From an uncultured Oscillospiraceae bacterium (GTDB lineage Bacteria; Bacillota; Clostridia; Oscillospirales; Oscillospiraceae), in NCBI GenBank assembly GCA_934565655.1, contig CAKTIE010000031.1:1-11800 (forward strand): DNA of 11,800 nucleotides, given 5' to 3'. The notes under the pieces were generated by a model that saw only the letters and a program-made list of their open reading frames with translations, ran no database searches and was not told the origin of the DNA. The position numbers and the translations under genes were made by a program. Positions 1-7,226 of this stretch are shown piece by piece; within the stretch, counting starts at the first letter, position 1, and the number at the start of each line of letters is the position of its first letter.

Positions 1-975
<975 letters not shown>

Positions 976-1008
976 GCTGCGTCTGCGGCCTGCAAGGCAA
1001 TACTGAAC

Positions 1009-1043
1009 AAAAATACCGGAAGCTGTCGGCTTCCGGTATTTTT
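1009..1043 (+). terminator. Intrinsic terminator of pckA
   Basis: A perfect 15-bp stem (1009-1023 with 1029-1043) closes a TGTCG loop. Its base is A-rich on the left arm and ends in five T on the right arm. It begins 33 bases after the pckA stop, as expected for a Rho-independent terminator. The symmetric A and T tracts would let it work on both strands, but only pckA runs into it. Confidence 0.92.
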
Positions 1044-1056
1044 CTGCAGTAAAATA

Positions 1057-1085
1057 TTGACAGAACTGTGCATATATGGTACTTT
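1057..1085 (+). promoter_or_regulatory. Vegetative promoter of the small gene at 1120
   Basis: A consensus -35 TTGACA (1057-1062) is followed by a 17-base spacer and a -10 TACTTT (1080-1085), preceded by an extended -10 TGG at 1077-1079. The -10 matches the consensus poorly but is offset by the perfect -35 and the TG element. It lies between the pckA terminator and the 1120 start, about 35 bases before the ATG. Confidence 0.7.
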
Positions 1086-1119
1086 CAAGAAGAAAATACG
1101 ATGAAAAGGGGAGAAAAAC

Positions 1120-1425
1120 ATGCTGGAAGTAAAGCTTTTGATCTCGGATCTGGATTATGACGGCGTGGTGGATCTGGTGGTGCCTGCGGTGGCCAAGAAG
1201 CTCAGGACCCGGAAGGGACTGGTGGGCCGGCTCGCCTGGAAGCAGGAGGAGCTGCTGCGCATGGCCCACAAATTCCTCGACAAAAAGAATCAGGACGAGC
1301 GGGATCAGCTTGTGGCGGATATGGCCGCGAAGAAGCGCAGCCTGATCGTAGAGAAGGTCTCGGAGCTGGCAGAGAAAAAGGGCGTGACCGTCCAGATCTG
1401 CGATATCTCCGTGAAAAAAATCTGA
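1120..1425 (+). CDS. Small charged protein of unknown function (101 aa)
   Basis: I do not recognise this family. The 101-residue product has no signal peptide, membrane segment or cysteine pair. It is rich in Lys, Glu and Asp. A hydrophobic strand-like N-terminus (LEVKLLISDLDYDGVVDLVV, residues 2-21) and a strand-like C-terminus (VTVQICDISVKKI, 89-101) flank a mostly helical, highly charged middle (about 22-87), which suggests a small cytoplasmic alpha/beta protein with two strands that could pair. The start is well supported: AGGGGAG at 1107-1113 lies 6 bases before the ATG, and a promoter lies upstream. It is a single-gene unit with its own terminator. Its codon use resembles the neighbouring genes, so it is probably a real resident gene and not a recent arrival. 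No function is proposed. Confidence 0.85.
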   Translation: MLEVKLLISDLDYDGVVDLVVPAVAKKLRTRKGLVGRLAWKQEELLRMAHKFLDKKNQDERDQLVADMAAKKRSLIVEKVSELAEKKGVTVQICDISVKKI

Positions 1426-1434
1426 AAAAGTAAA

Positions 1435-1473
1435 AAAAATACCGCCGGAGGTGAAACCTTTGGCGGTATTTTT
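1435..1473. terminator. Bidirectional terminator between convergent genes
   Basis: A 12-bp perfect stem (1435-1446 with 1462-1473) continues inward through two G-U, one A-U and two G-C pairs to a TGAAA loop (1452-1456). The right arm ends in five T and the left side carries a run of A, so both strands read a hairpin plus T-tract. It lies 10 bases after the stop of the small plus-strand gene and 24 bases after the stop of the minus-strand aldolase, and so serves both. Confidence 0.92.
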
Positions 1474-1496
1474 GCGTCTATATACTAGGACAATTC

Positions 1497-2543
1497 TCAG
1501 TGCCTGTTTTTCAGCGCGTTCACCGCGGCGCGAAGGGCGTCCACATTTTCCTGCGTGGTGGCCCAGCTGCCGCAGAAGCGGACGCCGGAGTGGGTCTCAT
1601 CCACCCGTGTCCAGTACTCATAGCCGAACTCCTTGCCCAGAATGGCCAGTTCATCATCGGGAATGATGGGATACTGCTGGTTGGTGGGGGAGTCGAACAG
1701 CAGGGGATAGCCGTTGGAAACAAAGATGTCCCGGATCTGGAAGGCCATATCAATGGCGTTGCGGGCGATCTTGAAATACAGATCGTCGGTGAACAGGGTG
1801 TCGAACTGGATGCCCAGCAGACGGCCCTTGGCCAGCATGCCGCCGCGCTGCTTCATCATGAAGCGGAAATCCTTCTTCAGCGCCGGGTTCATGATGACCA
1901 CCGCCTCGCCGAACAGGGCGCCCACCTTGGTGCCGCCGATGTAGAACACGTCGCACAGACGGGCCAGCTCCGGCAGGGTGATGTCGTTGCTCTCGCACAC
2001 CAGACCGTAGCCCAGGCGGGCGCCGTCGATAAACAGGGGCAACCCATAGGCGCGGCAGATATCGTAAATGGCCGTCAGCTCCGCCTTGCTGTACAGCATG
2101 CCGGTCTCGGTAGGCTGGGAGATGTAGACCATGCCGGGCTGGACGATATGCTCGGTGGACTCATCGTGCTTGTGCCACTCCACATAATCGGCGATCTGCT
2201 TTGCGGTGATCTTGCCGTCGTCGGTGGGCAGGGTAATGACCTTGTGGCCGGTGGACTCGATGGCGCCGGTCTCGTGGCAGTTGATGTGGCCGCTGACGGC
2301 GGACAGCACACCCTGCCAGGGCCGCAGGATGGAAGCAATGACAGTCGTGTTGGTCTGGGTGCCGCCCACCAGGAAGTGAACGTCGGCATCAGGCGCGTGG
2401 CAGGCGGCCTTGATCTTCTCGCGGGCCGAGGCGCAGATCTCATCCTCGCTATAGCCGATGGTCTGCATCATGTTTGTCTTCGCCAACCGTTCCATAATAG
2501 CGCTGTGGGCGCCCTCCAGATAGTCACTGTTGAAATAGATCAT
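1497..2543 (-). CDS. ltaE: Low-specificity L-threonine aldolase (PLP enzyme)
   Basis: This is a fold-type I pyridoxal-phosphate enzyme of 348 residues, the usual size for the family. It should cleave L-threonine or L-allo-threonine to glycine and acetaldehyde in the cytosol, linking threonine, glycine and serine pools. Seen in the sequence: GGTQTN (60-65), which binds the cofactor phosphate; SGHINCHETGA (84-94), whose H86 sits where the ring-stacking histidine is expected; FIDGARLGYG (171-180) with D173 for the PLP nitrogen; and YIGGTKVGALFGE (201-213) with K206 as the Schiff-base lysine. The ATG is supported by AAAGGAG ending 8 bases upstream and by a promoter of its own. It is a single-gene unit, divergent from the sortase, with which I see no functional link. 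A related beta-eliminating lyase is possible, but the GGTK context favours threonine aldolase. Confidence 0.93.
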   Translation of the reverse strand: MIYFNSDYLEGAHSAIMERLAKTNMMQTIGYSEDEICASAREKIKAACHAPDADVHFLVGGTQTNTTVIASILRPWQGVLSAVSGHINCHETGAIESTGHKVITLPTDDGKITAKQIADYVEWHKHDESTEHIVQPGMVYISQPTETGMLYSKAELTAIYDICRAYGLPLFIDGARLGYGLVCESNDITLPELARLCDVFYIGGTKVGALFGEAVVIMNPALKKDFRFMMKQRGGMLAKGRLLGIQFDTLFTDDLYFKIARNAIDMAFQIRDIFVSNGYPLLFDSPTNQQYPIIPDDELAILGKEFGYEYWTRVDETHSGVRFCGSWATTQENVDALRAAVNALKNRH

Positions 2544-2578
2544 GATGGATGCTCCTTTTTCAAAGTTTTCCTGACGCT

Positions 2579-2607
2579 ATTCTATCTCATTTGACACATC
2601 AAGTAAA
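2579..2607 (-). promoter_or_regulatory. Promoter of the threonine aldolase gene
   Basis: Read on the minus strand: -35 TTTACT (2607-2602), 17-base spacer, -10 TAGAAT (2584-2579). Each hexamer matches the consensus at four or five positions. The transcript would start about 30 bases before the ATG. It is back to back with the sortase promoter, with only 19 bases between the two -35 elements. Confidence 0.72.
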
Positions 2608-2626
2608 GGGAAATTTCCGATACAGC

Positions 2627-2655
2627 TTGCAAAACACGGCGCAATCTGCTACAAT
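2627..2655 (+). promoter_or_regulatory. Promoter of the sortase gene
   Basis: -35 TTGCAA (2627-2632), 17-base spacer, -10 TACAAT (2650-2655, five of six consensus positions). It lies 27 bases before the sortase ATG, leaving a very short leader that holds only the ribosome binding site AAGGAGG (2668-2674). Confidence 0.75.
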
Positions 2656-2682
2656 AGCAAAGATGACAAGGAGGCTTGTTAA

Positions 2683-3591
2683 ATGAACAATACAACAAAC
2701 GACAATTACCGCGGCTATCCCGAAGGCGGCAAGCGCGTCAGCGGCCAGCGGAGCGCCGGTCAGCGCAGCAACGGCCAGCGGAGTGAGGGACAGCCGCCCC
2801 GTCGCCGCAGAAGAAAGAAAAAGCAGGGCCGCGCCCTGTATTATCTGATCCTTCTGGTCTTGCTGGGTATTCTGGTGTTCTCCGCCGTGAAGATCATCAG
2901 CTATTTCAAGCAGCAGTCCGATGCCGCCGATGCGCAGCAGGAAATCTCGGATAACTACATCACTCCCGGTACGACCTCCAACGGCGACAATACGGGGAAC
3001 GGCGATGGTTCCGCGGATACGTCGACTGTCACGCCGGATCCGGAGACGATTACCGTCAATTTTACGGAGATGATCGCCGACTATCCCGATGTGGTGGGTT
3101 ATATCTATTGCGCCAACACCAACCTGAAGAATCCCATCCAGTACGGCAAGGGCAACGACTATTACCTGACCCACGACAGCAAGGGCAACACCAACAACAA
3201 CGGCAGTATTTTTATGGAAGCCCTCAACAGCAGCAGCTTTTCCGACGGAAATACCATCATTTACGGACACAATATGAAGTCCGGCATGATGTTTGCCGAC
3301 CTGACCAAGTATAAGGATAAGAGCTATTACAGCAGCCATCCCTATATCTATATCTACACGCCCAGCCAGAACTATCGTCTGGATCTGTATGCCGGTTTCG
3401 TCTGCGAGCATGACGACGAGGTGTATTCTACCTCTTTGACCCAGGATCAGCTGAAGGCCATGGCCGCGAAGTCCACCTTCACCTCCAATATCGGTACGCC
3501 TACCGGTAAAACGGTCACATTGTCCACCTGCTCCTATGAGTTTGACAATGCCCGCTATGTGGTGATCGGTGCGCTGAATCCCATCAACTGA
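2683..3591 (+). CDS. srtB: Class B sortase, membrane-anchored transpeptidase
   Basis: Sortases cut a C-terminal sorting motif of a secreted protein and join it to peptidoglycan (class B) on the outer face of the membrane. Layout of the 302 residues: a basic cytoplasmic tail (1-51) with GQRSx repeats at 21-37 and a KR-rich cluster at 40-50; one membrane helix (about 52-73); a low-complexity Thr/Ser/Gly/Asp linker (about 94-121); and the sortase domain (about 125-302). The catalytic triad is intact: H196 in IYGHNM, C283 in LSTCSYEF and R291 in FDNARYVVIG. The TLSTCSYEF signature and the NxxYGHNM block fit class B better than A or D. The start is supported by AAGGAGG with an 8-base spacer. No substrate or pilin gene adjoins it, so it is an orphan housekeeping-type sortase in this view, and its target motif cannot be read here. 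Confidence 0.94.
   Translation: MNNTTNDNYRGYPEGGKRVSGQRSAGQRSNGQRSEGQPPRRRRRKKKQGRALYYLILLVLLGILVFSAVKIISYFKQQSDAADAQQEISDNYITPGTTSNGDNTGNGDGSADTSTVTPDPETITVNFTEMIADYPDVVGYIYCANTNLKNPIQYGKGNDYYLTHDSKGNTNNNGSIFMEALNSSSFSDGNTIIYGHNMKSGMMFADLTKYKDKSYYSSHPYIYIYTPSQNYRLDLYAGFVCEHDDEVYSTSLTQDQLKAMAAKSTFTSNIGTPTGKTVTLSTCSYEFDNARYVVIGALNPIN
2743..2793 (+). repeat. Imperfect 15-bp tandem repeat encoding GQRSx units
   Basis: Three and a half copies of a 15-base unit (type GGCCAGCGGAGCGCC) encode GQRSA-GQRSN-GQRSE-GQ in the cytoplasmic tail of the sortase. Copies differ mostly at synonymous positions and in the fifth codon. The unit keeps frame, so copy-number change would lengthen or shorten the tail without breaking the gene. 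Confidence 0.85.
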
Positions 3592-3603
3592 AATGTGAAT
3601 CAT

Positions 3604-3644
3604 AAGGAAGAAGCGCCTGTGCGATGCACAGGCGCTTCTTCCTT
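3604..3644. terminator. Hairpin terminator between sortase and glycosyltransferase genes
   Basis: A perfect 19-bp inverted repeat (3604-3622 with 3626-3644) with a 3-base GAT loop lies between the convergent stops at 3591 and 3681. It is a very stable hairpin, but neither side has a clean T-tract. The right arm ends CTTCTTCCTT followed by GTTGG, so most T residues lie inside the stem. Termination of the sortase transcript is the likely role. mRNA 3' protection is an alternative. Confidence 0.7.
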
Positions 3645-3680
3645 GTTGGGGGATAAAGGATATGATAGACTTTTCAGTTA

Positions 3681-4823
3681 TCAGGCATAGCGTTCTTCGT
3701 GGGGCAGGGCCGCCTTCCGGCAATGCATGCTGCGGAAGATCCGCTGGGCGGGCGTCTCATCCTCCGGTCTGCGGAGGGCAGCGAACATCTTCTCCAGGCG
3801 CTCCGGATCGGCCAGCAGCGCCATGGCGGTATCCGCCAGCAGCTTGGGCGTTTTTGCGGTGACTGCGCCGCCGCGCCCCAGGAAAAAGTCCAGATTGTGG
3901 CCCTCGCAGCCAGCCACGGTATCCATCAGCACCATAGGCAGGCCGCAGGCGGCGGCTTCTGTGGTGCTCAGGCCGCCGGGCTTGGTCAGGAATACGTCGG
4001 CGCTGTGCATCAGCTGCGGCACGTTGTGTACCATGCCGTGGATATGGAGCTGCCGGTTTCCGGCGAAGTGCTTTTGCAGCTTGCCGCACAGCTCCTCGTT
4101 GGCGCCGCAGACCACCGTCAGCTCCTGCTCCGGCGTCAGGCGGATGGCCAGCTCCTCCGTCAGCTCCCGGATCGGCCCGCAGCCGATGCTGCCGCACATC
4201 ATCAGAATGTGCTGGTGATCGGCGGGAATGCCCAGCTCCGCCTTGACGGCAGCCTTATCCGCAGCATGATAAAAGGCCGGTTTGACCGGCAGACCGCTGG
4301 CCACCAGCTTTTCACGGGGCACGCCGCAGGCGGCGAACTCGTCCTTCAGCGTCTCGTCCGGAATGAAATAGTAGTCCAGGGCGGAGTCCTCCACACTGGG
4401 GCTGCATGTATAGTCGGTGGCCACGAAGCCGGTAAGCAGCGGCATGGGGTGCCGCTCCAGCATGGCCGTCACCGCCAGCGCCGGGAAAACGTGGGTGCAG
4501 ATGACAGCGTCATAATCCCCGGCGCAGATGAAGCGGTACAGCCGCTCAGAGCCGGAGGTGAGATAGCGGTATACGGTGGTGCCCTCCCGGAACAGAGAGG
4601 TGCGGTTCTCCACATTGCGGTAGCCCGCGCCGTACAGCTTCGGCGCGTGACGGTAAATGCGGGAGTGCCAGTCGGCAATAAAGCGGGAGGCATGCCTGGA
4701 GATGAATTGCAGCGCCTCCACGATCTCACAGTCTTCTCCCTGAGCCAGATACGCTTCCTGTATGGCCTTGGCGCAGGAGTTATGCCCCTCGCCCGTATTG
4801 CAGCTCAGTAGCAGTGTGCGCAT
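3681..4823 (-). CDS. MGDG-synthase/UgtP-type glycosyltransferase
   Basis: This GT28-type glycosyltransferase of 380 residues is related to UDP-sugar:diacylglycerol glycosyltransferases and probably transfers a sugar from a nucleotide sugar to a membrane lipid at the inner leaflet. The N-terminal acceptor domain (about 1-180) begins MRTLLLSCNTGEGHNSCAKA, carrying the GxGH motif of the MGDG-synthase family, with CTHVFPA at 109-115. The C-terminal donor domain (about 195-365) has CGSIGCGPIRELTEEL (210-225) and the nucleotide-sugar block TKPGGLSTTEAAACGLPMVL (280-299) ending in GCEGHN (305-310). The frame is open 51 codons further upstream, but I chose the ATG at 4823: it precedes the family's normal N-terminus, and AAGGA lies 5 bases before it. 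It overlaps the acyltransferase gene by 44 bases, implying translational coupling and a joint pathway. The exact sugar and lipid are unknown. Confidence 0.88.
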   Translation of the reverse strand: MRTLLLSCNTGEGHNSCAKAIQEAYLAQGEDCEIVEALQFISRHASRFIADWHSRIYRHAPKLYGAGYRNVENRTSLFREGTTVYRYLTSGSERLYRFICAGDYDAVICTHVFPALAVTAMLERHPMPLLTGFVATDYTCSPSVEDSALDYYFIPDETLKDEFAACGVPREKLVASGLPVKPAFYHAADKAAVKAELGIPADHQHILMMCGSIGCGPIRELTEELAIRLTPEQELTVVCGANEELCGKLQKHFAGNRQLHIHGMVHNVPQLMHSADVFLTKPGGLSTTEAAACGLPMVLMDTVAGCEGHNLDFFLGRGGAVTAKTPKLLADTAMALLADPERLEKMFAALRRPEDETPAQRIFRSMHCRKAALPHEERYA

Positions 4824-5295
4824 GGGTGTCCTTCCTTTCCTGTTTCCGTTGCTGTAAAGCCAATAGCCTTTGCAGCCTTGGACGGTTGTACCGCTGGATG
4901 ATGATAAAGGGCAGATTGCCCAGCAGAATATAGACGGCGGTGACCGCGATGCCGCCCGCGCCGGGCCAGATGGCAAGGCAGGCGAGCCCTGTCACCGAAA
5001 GCAGCGTGTGGATGAATTCCGCCACGCAGGTCTCCTGGATCATGCGCGGCAGGTCGCGGAAGGTGTCCGCCGTCAGCTTCTTCGCGGGCATCAGTCCCGG
5101 AAGAATACGGCTCATGTCCGGCACACGGCTCTGCCACTCCTTGACCCGGAGGACGCGGAACAGCTTCTGCTCCCTGGGAAAGCAGCGGTAGGGGAAGGCG
5201 TCGCCGCGGAACCATTGCTTGGGCAGCAGCCGTCCCAGCAGAAACGCGGCAATGCCGGTGGCGGCCAGATACAGGGCGCAGCGCAGAAATCTCAC
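4780..5295 (-). CDS. CrtO-family glycolipid acyltransferase (membrane)
   Basis: This 171-residue membrane protein resembles staphylococcal CrtO, the glycosyl-4,4'-diaponeurosporenoate acyltransferase that adds a fatty acyl chain to the sugar of a carotenoid glycoside (about 165 residues). Shared features, from memory: a short N-terminal helix (4-22), a KEWQSRVPD block (52-60), ETCVAEFIH (88-96), two closely spaced helices (about 97-111 and 114-133) and the strong terminal signature GNLPFIIIQRYNRPRL (126-141), then a basic tail. The start is GTG, supported by AAGGAGG 8 bases upstream. No carotenoid genes are present, so the substrate is more likely the glycolipid made by the next gene, whose start lies inside this one. 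Promoter boxes upstream match those of the response regulator gene. The family is fairly secure; the reaction is inferred. Confidence 0.82.
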   Translation of the reverse strand: MRFLRCALYLAATGIAAFLLGRLLPKQWFRGDAFPYRCFPREQKLFRVLRVKEWQSRVPDMSRILPGLMPAKKLTADTFRDLPRMIQETCVAEFIHTLLSVTGLACLAIWPGAGGIAVTAVYILLGNLPFIIIQRYNRPRLQRLLALQQRKQERKDTHAHTATELQYGRGA

Positions 5296-5341
5296 AGCTT
5301 GTTCCTCCTTCCCTTGTGTCTAGTGTTCCATCTTTTTCCCT

Positions 5342-5396
5342 ATTTTAAAAGGGAAGCTGCAACAAAACCTCAATTCAACATCAAGCTTTGTTGAAC
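5342..5396 (-). promoter_or_regulatory. Promoter of the acyltransferase-glycosyltransferase operon with 11-bp-spaced boxes
   Basis: On the minus strand the -10 is TAAAAT (5347-5342), five of six consensus bases, but the -35 at 17 bases would be AGGTTT, which is poor. Upstream, written on the plus strand, are TCAAT (5370), TCAAG (5381) and TGAAC (5392), each 11 bp apart. The first box begins 22 bases beyond the -10. Box number, period and distance equal those at 7172-7226. An inverted repeat TTCAACA/TGTTGAA (5374-5380 with 5389-5395) overlaps the boxes. This fits an activator of the OmpR family covering the -35. The regulator is inferred to be the one encoded at 6469-7140. Confidence 0.55.
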
Positions 5397-5405
5397 TTTC
5401 GGCGC

Positions 5406-5441
5406 AAAAAGTATCCCGGTCCTGATGACCGGGATATTTTT
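5406..5441 (-). terminator. Terminator of the response regulator-kinase operon
   Basis: A 9-bp stem (5412-5420 with 5428-5436), a 7-base loop and, on the minus strand, CTTTTT after the stem. A and T tracts can extend the stem past one unpaired G. It starts 2 bases after the kinase stop codon and ends before the boxes of the next operon, so it separates the two minus-strand units. Confidence 0.88.
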
Positions 5442-5443
5442 GC

Positions 5444-6472
5444 TTATAAGGGAAGCCGCACCGTGAAGCGGCATCCGGCCTCCGGAAGGTTTTCCAGCGT
5501 GACCGTGCCGCCGCTGAACTCCACGATCTTCTTGACCAGCGGAAGGCCCAAACCGTTGCCGTCCATCACGCGGGAGCTGTCACTCTGGTAGAACTTGTGA
5601 AAGACCCGCTCCTGATCCTCCGGCGCGACGCCGGGGCCGTTGTCGTCGATGGTGAACACGGCAAAGCCATCCTCCTGCCGCAATCGCAGGGCGATCATGC
5701 CGCCGTGGGGATCGAATTTGATGGCGTTGTCGATGAGGTTGCTCCACACATGGATCAGCAGGCTTTCATAGCCGCTGTATGAGATCTTGTCCAGCTCCAC
5801 ATCGAAATCAATGTCCTTTTCCGTCCACTTCTGCTCCAGCGCCACGATGGCCTGCCGCACCTGTTCATCAAGGCGGAAAACCGTGCGCTGCGGGTGGATG
5901 GACTGGTTGTTGATCTTGGACAGCAGCAGAATGTTGCCGGTCAGCGTGGAGAGCCGGTGAGTGTTGAATAGGATCTTTTCAATATAGGCGTCCTGCTCGG
6001 CCTGGGACTGCTGGTGATCCTGCAAAAGGGAAGCATAGCCTTCGATGGCGTTGATGGGCGTTTTGAATTCGTGGGATACGTTGGAGATAAAGTCGGTTTG
6101 CAGCGTCTCCGTGGCGCCAAGCTCCTTGACCATCAGGTTGAAGCTGGCATAAATGTCGTTGACCTCCTTCAGGCGGCTGCGGCATTGGGCTGTGACCTGG
6201 AAGTTGCCGTTGGCCACCTCCTTCATGGCCTTGCCCAGCTGGGTGATGGGATCAATGAAGGAGCGGGAGATGAACTTGGTGATGGCGCCGCCCACCACCA
6301 CGCTGAACAGAATGGCCCATACGAAGATGGGGATGCTGACCGTAACGCCCAGCCAGCGCCGCAAAAGCCAGCCTGCCAGCTCCGACAGCAGTACCACCAC
6401 CACGAATTCCGCCATGCAGATCAGGAAGAATTTCACCCGCAGCGTGACCCTTGGGGTAAGCTCCTTTTTCAC
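5444..6472 (-). CDS. Sensor histidine kinase, two membrane helices and almost no external loop
   Basis: This is a membrane kinase that autophosphorylates and passes phosphate to the response regulator encoded just upstream. Of its 342 residues, two membrane helices (about 14-37 and 47-67) are joined by only about 9 residues, so there is no periplasmic-type sensor domain. Next come a HAMP linker (about 67-120, with DPITQLGKAM), a dimerisation/phosphoacceptor domain with H134 in SHEFKTP, and an ATPase domain with the N box WSNLIDNA (N245, N249), DDNGPG (276-281) and GNGLGLPL (305-312). All catalytic motifs are intact. The start is GTG, overlapping the regulator's TGA as GTGA, with a weak AAGGTGG upstream. 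This is a coupled start and is well supported. With so little outside the membrane, the signal is probably sensed within the bilayer or delivered by a partner protein. The ligand is unknown. Confidence 0.94.
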   Translation of the reverse strand: MKKELTPRVTLRVKFFLICMAEFVVVVLLSELAGWLLRRWLGVTVSIPIFVWAILFSVVVGGAITKFISRSFIDPITQLGKAMKEVANGNFQVTAQCRSRLKEVNDIYASFNLMVKELGATETLQTDFISNVSHEFKTPINAIEGYASLLQDHQQSQAEQDAYIEKILFNTHRLSTLTGNILLLSKINNQSIHPQRTVFRLDEQVRQAIVALEQKWTEKDIDFDVELDKISYSGYESLLIHVWSNLIDNAIKFDPHGGMIALRLRQEDGFAVFTIDDNGPGVAPEDQERVFHKFYQSDSSRVMDGNGLGLPLVKKIVEFSGGTVTLENLPEAGCRFTVRLPL

Positions 6473-7140
6473 AGCTTCACCACCTTATAGCCCACGCCAC
6501 GCATGGTGACAATCTTGAAATCCGGATTGTCCCGGAACCGCTCCCGCAGGCGGCCGATGTGTACATCCACCGTGTGGGTGTCCGTCTCGGAGCTGTAACC
6601 CCAGATATCGTCCATCAGCTGCTGGCGGGTGAAGATGCGGCCGGGGAAGGAGACCATTTTGTACAGCAGCATGAACTCCTTCTGCGGCAGCGTCATGGTC
6701 TCCTTTCCGGTGTGGACGGACAGGGAGTCACACTCCAGCACCGTGCCGCCGATGACCTGCCGCCGCTCGTTGGCCATCTGTGCCCGACGCAGCAGCGCAC
6801 CCACCCGCAGCACCATTTCGTTGATGTTGACGGGCTTCACCATATAGTCGTCGCTGCCGGAGAGAAAGCCCAGGCGCATGTCGTCAAAGGCGTCCTTGGC
6901 GGTGATCATCATGACAGGCGTGGTCATTCCGGACTCCCGCAGCGCGCTGACCAGCTGATAGCCGTCCATCTTCGGCATCATGATGTCCGAGATGATCAGG
7001 TCGTAATAGCTGGTGTCAAGGGCGCTCAGCGCCTCTTCTCCGTTGGAGACGCCCACCACGGCATAGCCGTTTTTGGTCAGAACGTGCTGGAACAGCTGCC
7101 GCAGCTCCCGGTCATCCTCGGCGATCAGTATCTTGAACAT
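6469..7140 (-). CDS. OmpR/PhoB-family response regulator
   Basis: This is a DNA-binding regulator activated by the kinase that follows it. Of 223 residues, the receiver domain (about 1-118) has the acidic pair D9/D10, phospho-acceptor D52 in ISDIMMPKMDG, T80 and K102 in VKP. The winged-helix output domain (about 127-221) has TLPQKEFMLLYKMV (150-163), the DIWGYSSETDTHTVDVHIGR recognition region (178-197) and a terminal RGVGYKV. The ATG is supported by AGGAGG 5 bases upstream. From memory it resembles the staphylococcal haem-responsive HssR in the SGSDDY and IFTRQQL segments, but that does not establish haem sensing. OmpR-family proteins usually bind tandem repeats about 10-11 bp apart, and such repeats lie in its own promoter and in that of the glycolipid operon downstream, so autoregulation is likely. 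Confidence 0.95.
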   Translation of the reverse strand: MFKILIAEDDRELRQLFQHVLTKNGYAVVGVSNGEEALSALDTSYYDLIISDIMMPKMDGYQLVSALRESGMTTPVMMITAKDAFDDMRLGFLSGSDDYMVKPVNINEMVLRVGALLRRAQMANERRQVIGGTVLECDSLSVHTGKETMTLPQKEFMLLYKMVSFPGRIFTRQQLMDDIWGYSSETDTHTVDVHIGRLRERFRDNPDFKIVTMRGVGYKVVKL

Positions 7141-7171
7141 AGGAACCTCCTGTGTGCTGTTTTGCAGGAAT

Positions 7172-7226
7172 AGTATACCATAAATATTGCATCAGGACAT
7201 CAACTTTTCTTCAACCGTACCTCAAC
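7172..7226 (-). promoter_or_regulatory. Promoter of the response regulator-kinase operon with three TCAAC boxes
   Basis: On the minus strand the -10 is TATACT (7177-7172) with an extended TGG before it; the -35 at 17 bases is ATGTCC, a poor match. Written on the plus strand, identical TCAAC boxes start at 7200, 7211 and 7222, a period of exactly 11 bp, so they lie on one face of the helix. The first starts 22 bases beyond the -10 and overlaps the -35 position, the usual place for a class II activator of the PhoB type. Autoregulation is inferred. Confidence 0.65.

Noticed and set aside
1500..2594. A 364-codon plus-strand frame across the threonine aldolase gene
   Set aside because: It is a mirror of a well-conserved PLP enzyme, crosses the convergent gene end and the divergent promoter, and has no domain signature.
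2596..2603. ACATCAAG near the aldolase -35, identical to part of the operator at 5378-5385
   Set aside because: No further TCAAN occurs 11 bp to either side. A single 8-base match can arise by chance in this length, so I do not add this promoter to the proposed regulon.
2599..3723. A 374-codon minus-strand frame across the sortase gene
   Set aside because: It runs through the divergent promoter region, the sortase active-site codons and the 19-bp hairpin, has no family resemblance, and conflicts with a clear sortase.
4824..4976. N-terminal extension of the glycosyltransferase by 51 codons
   Set aside because: The extension would lie wholly inside the acyltransferase gene and is Ser/Pro/Gly-rich. 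The family's N-terminus begins at the ATG at 4823, which has its own AAGGA.
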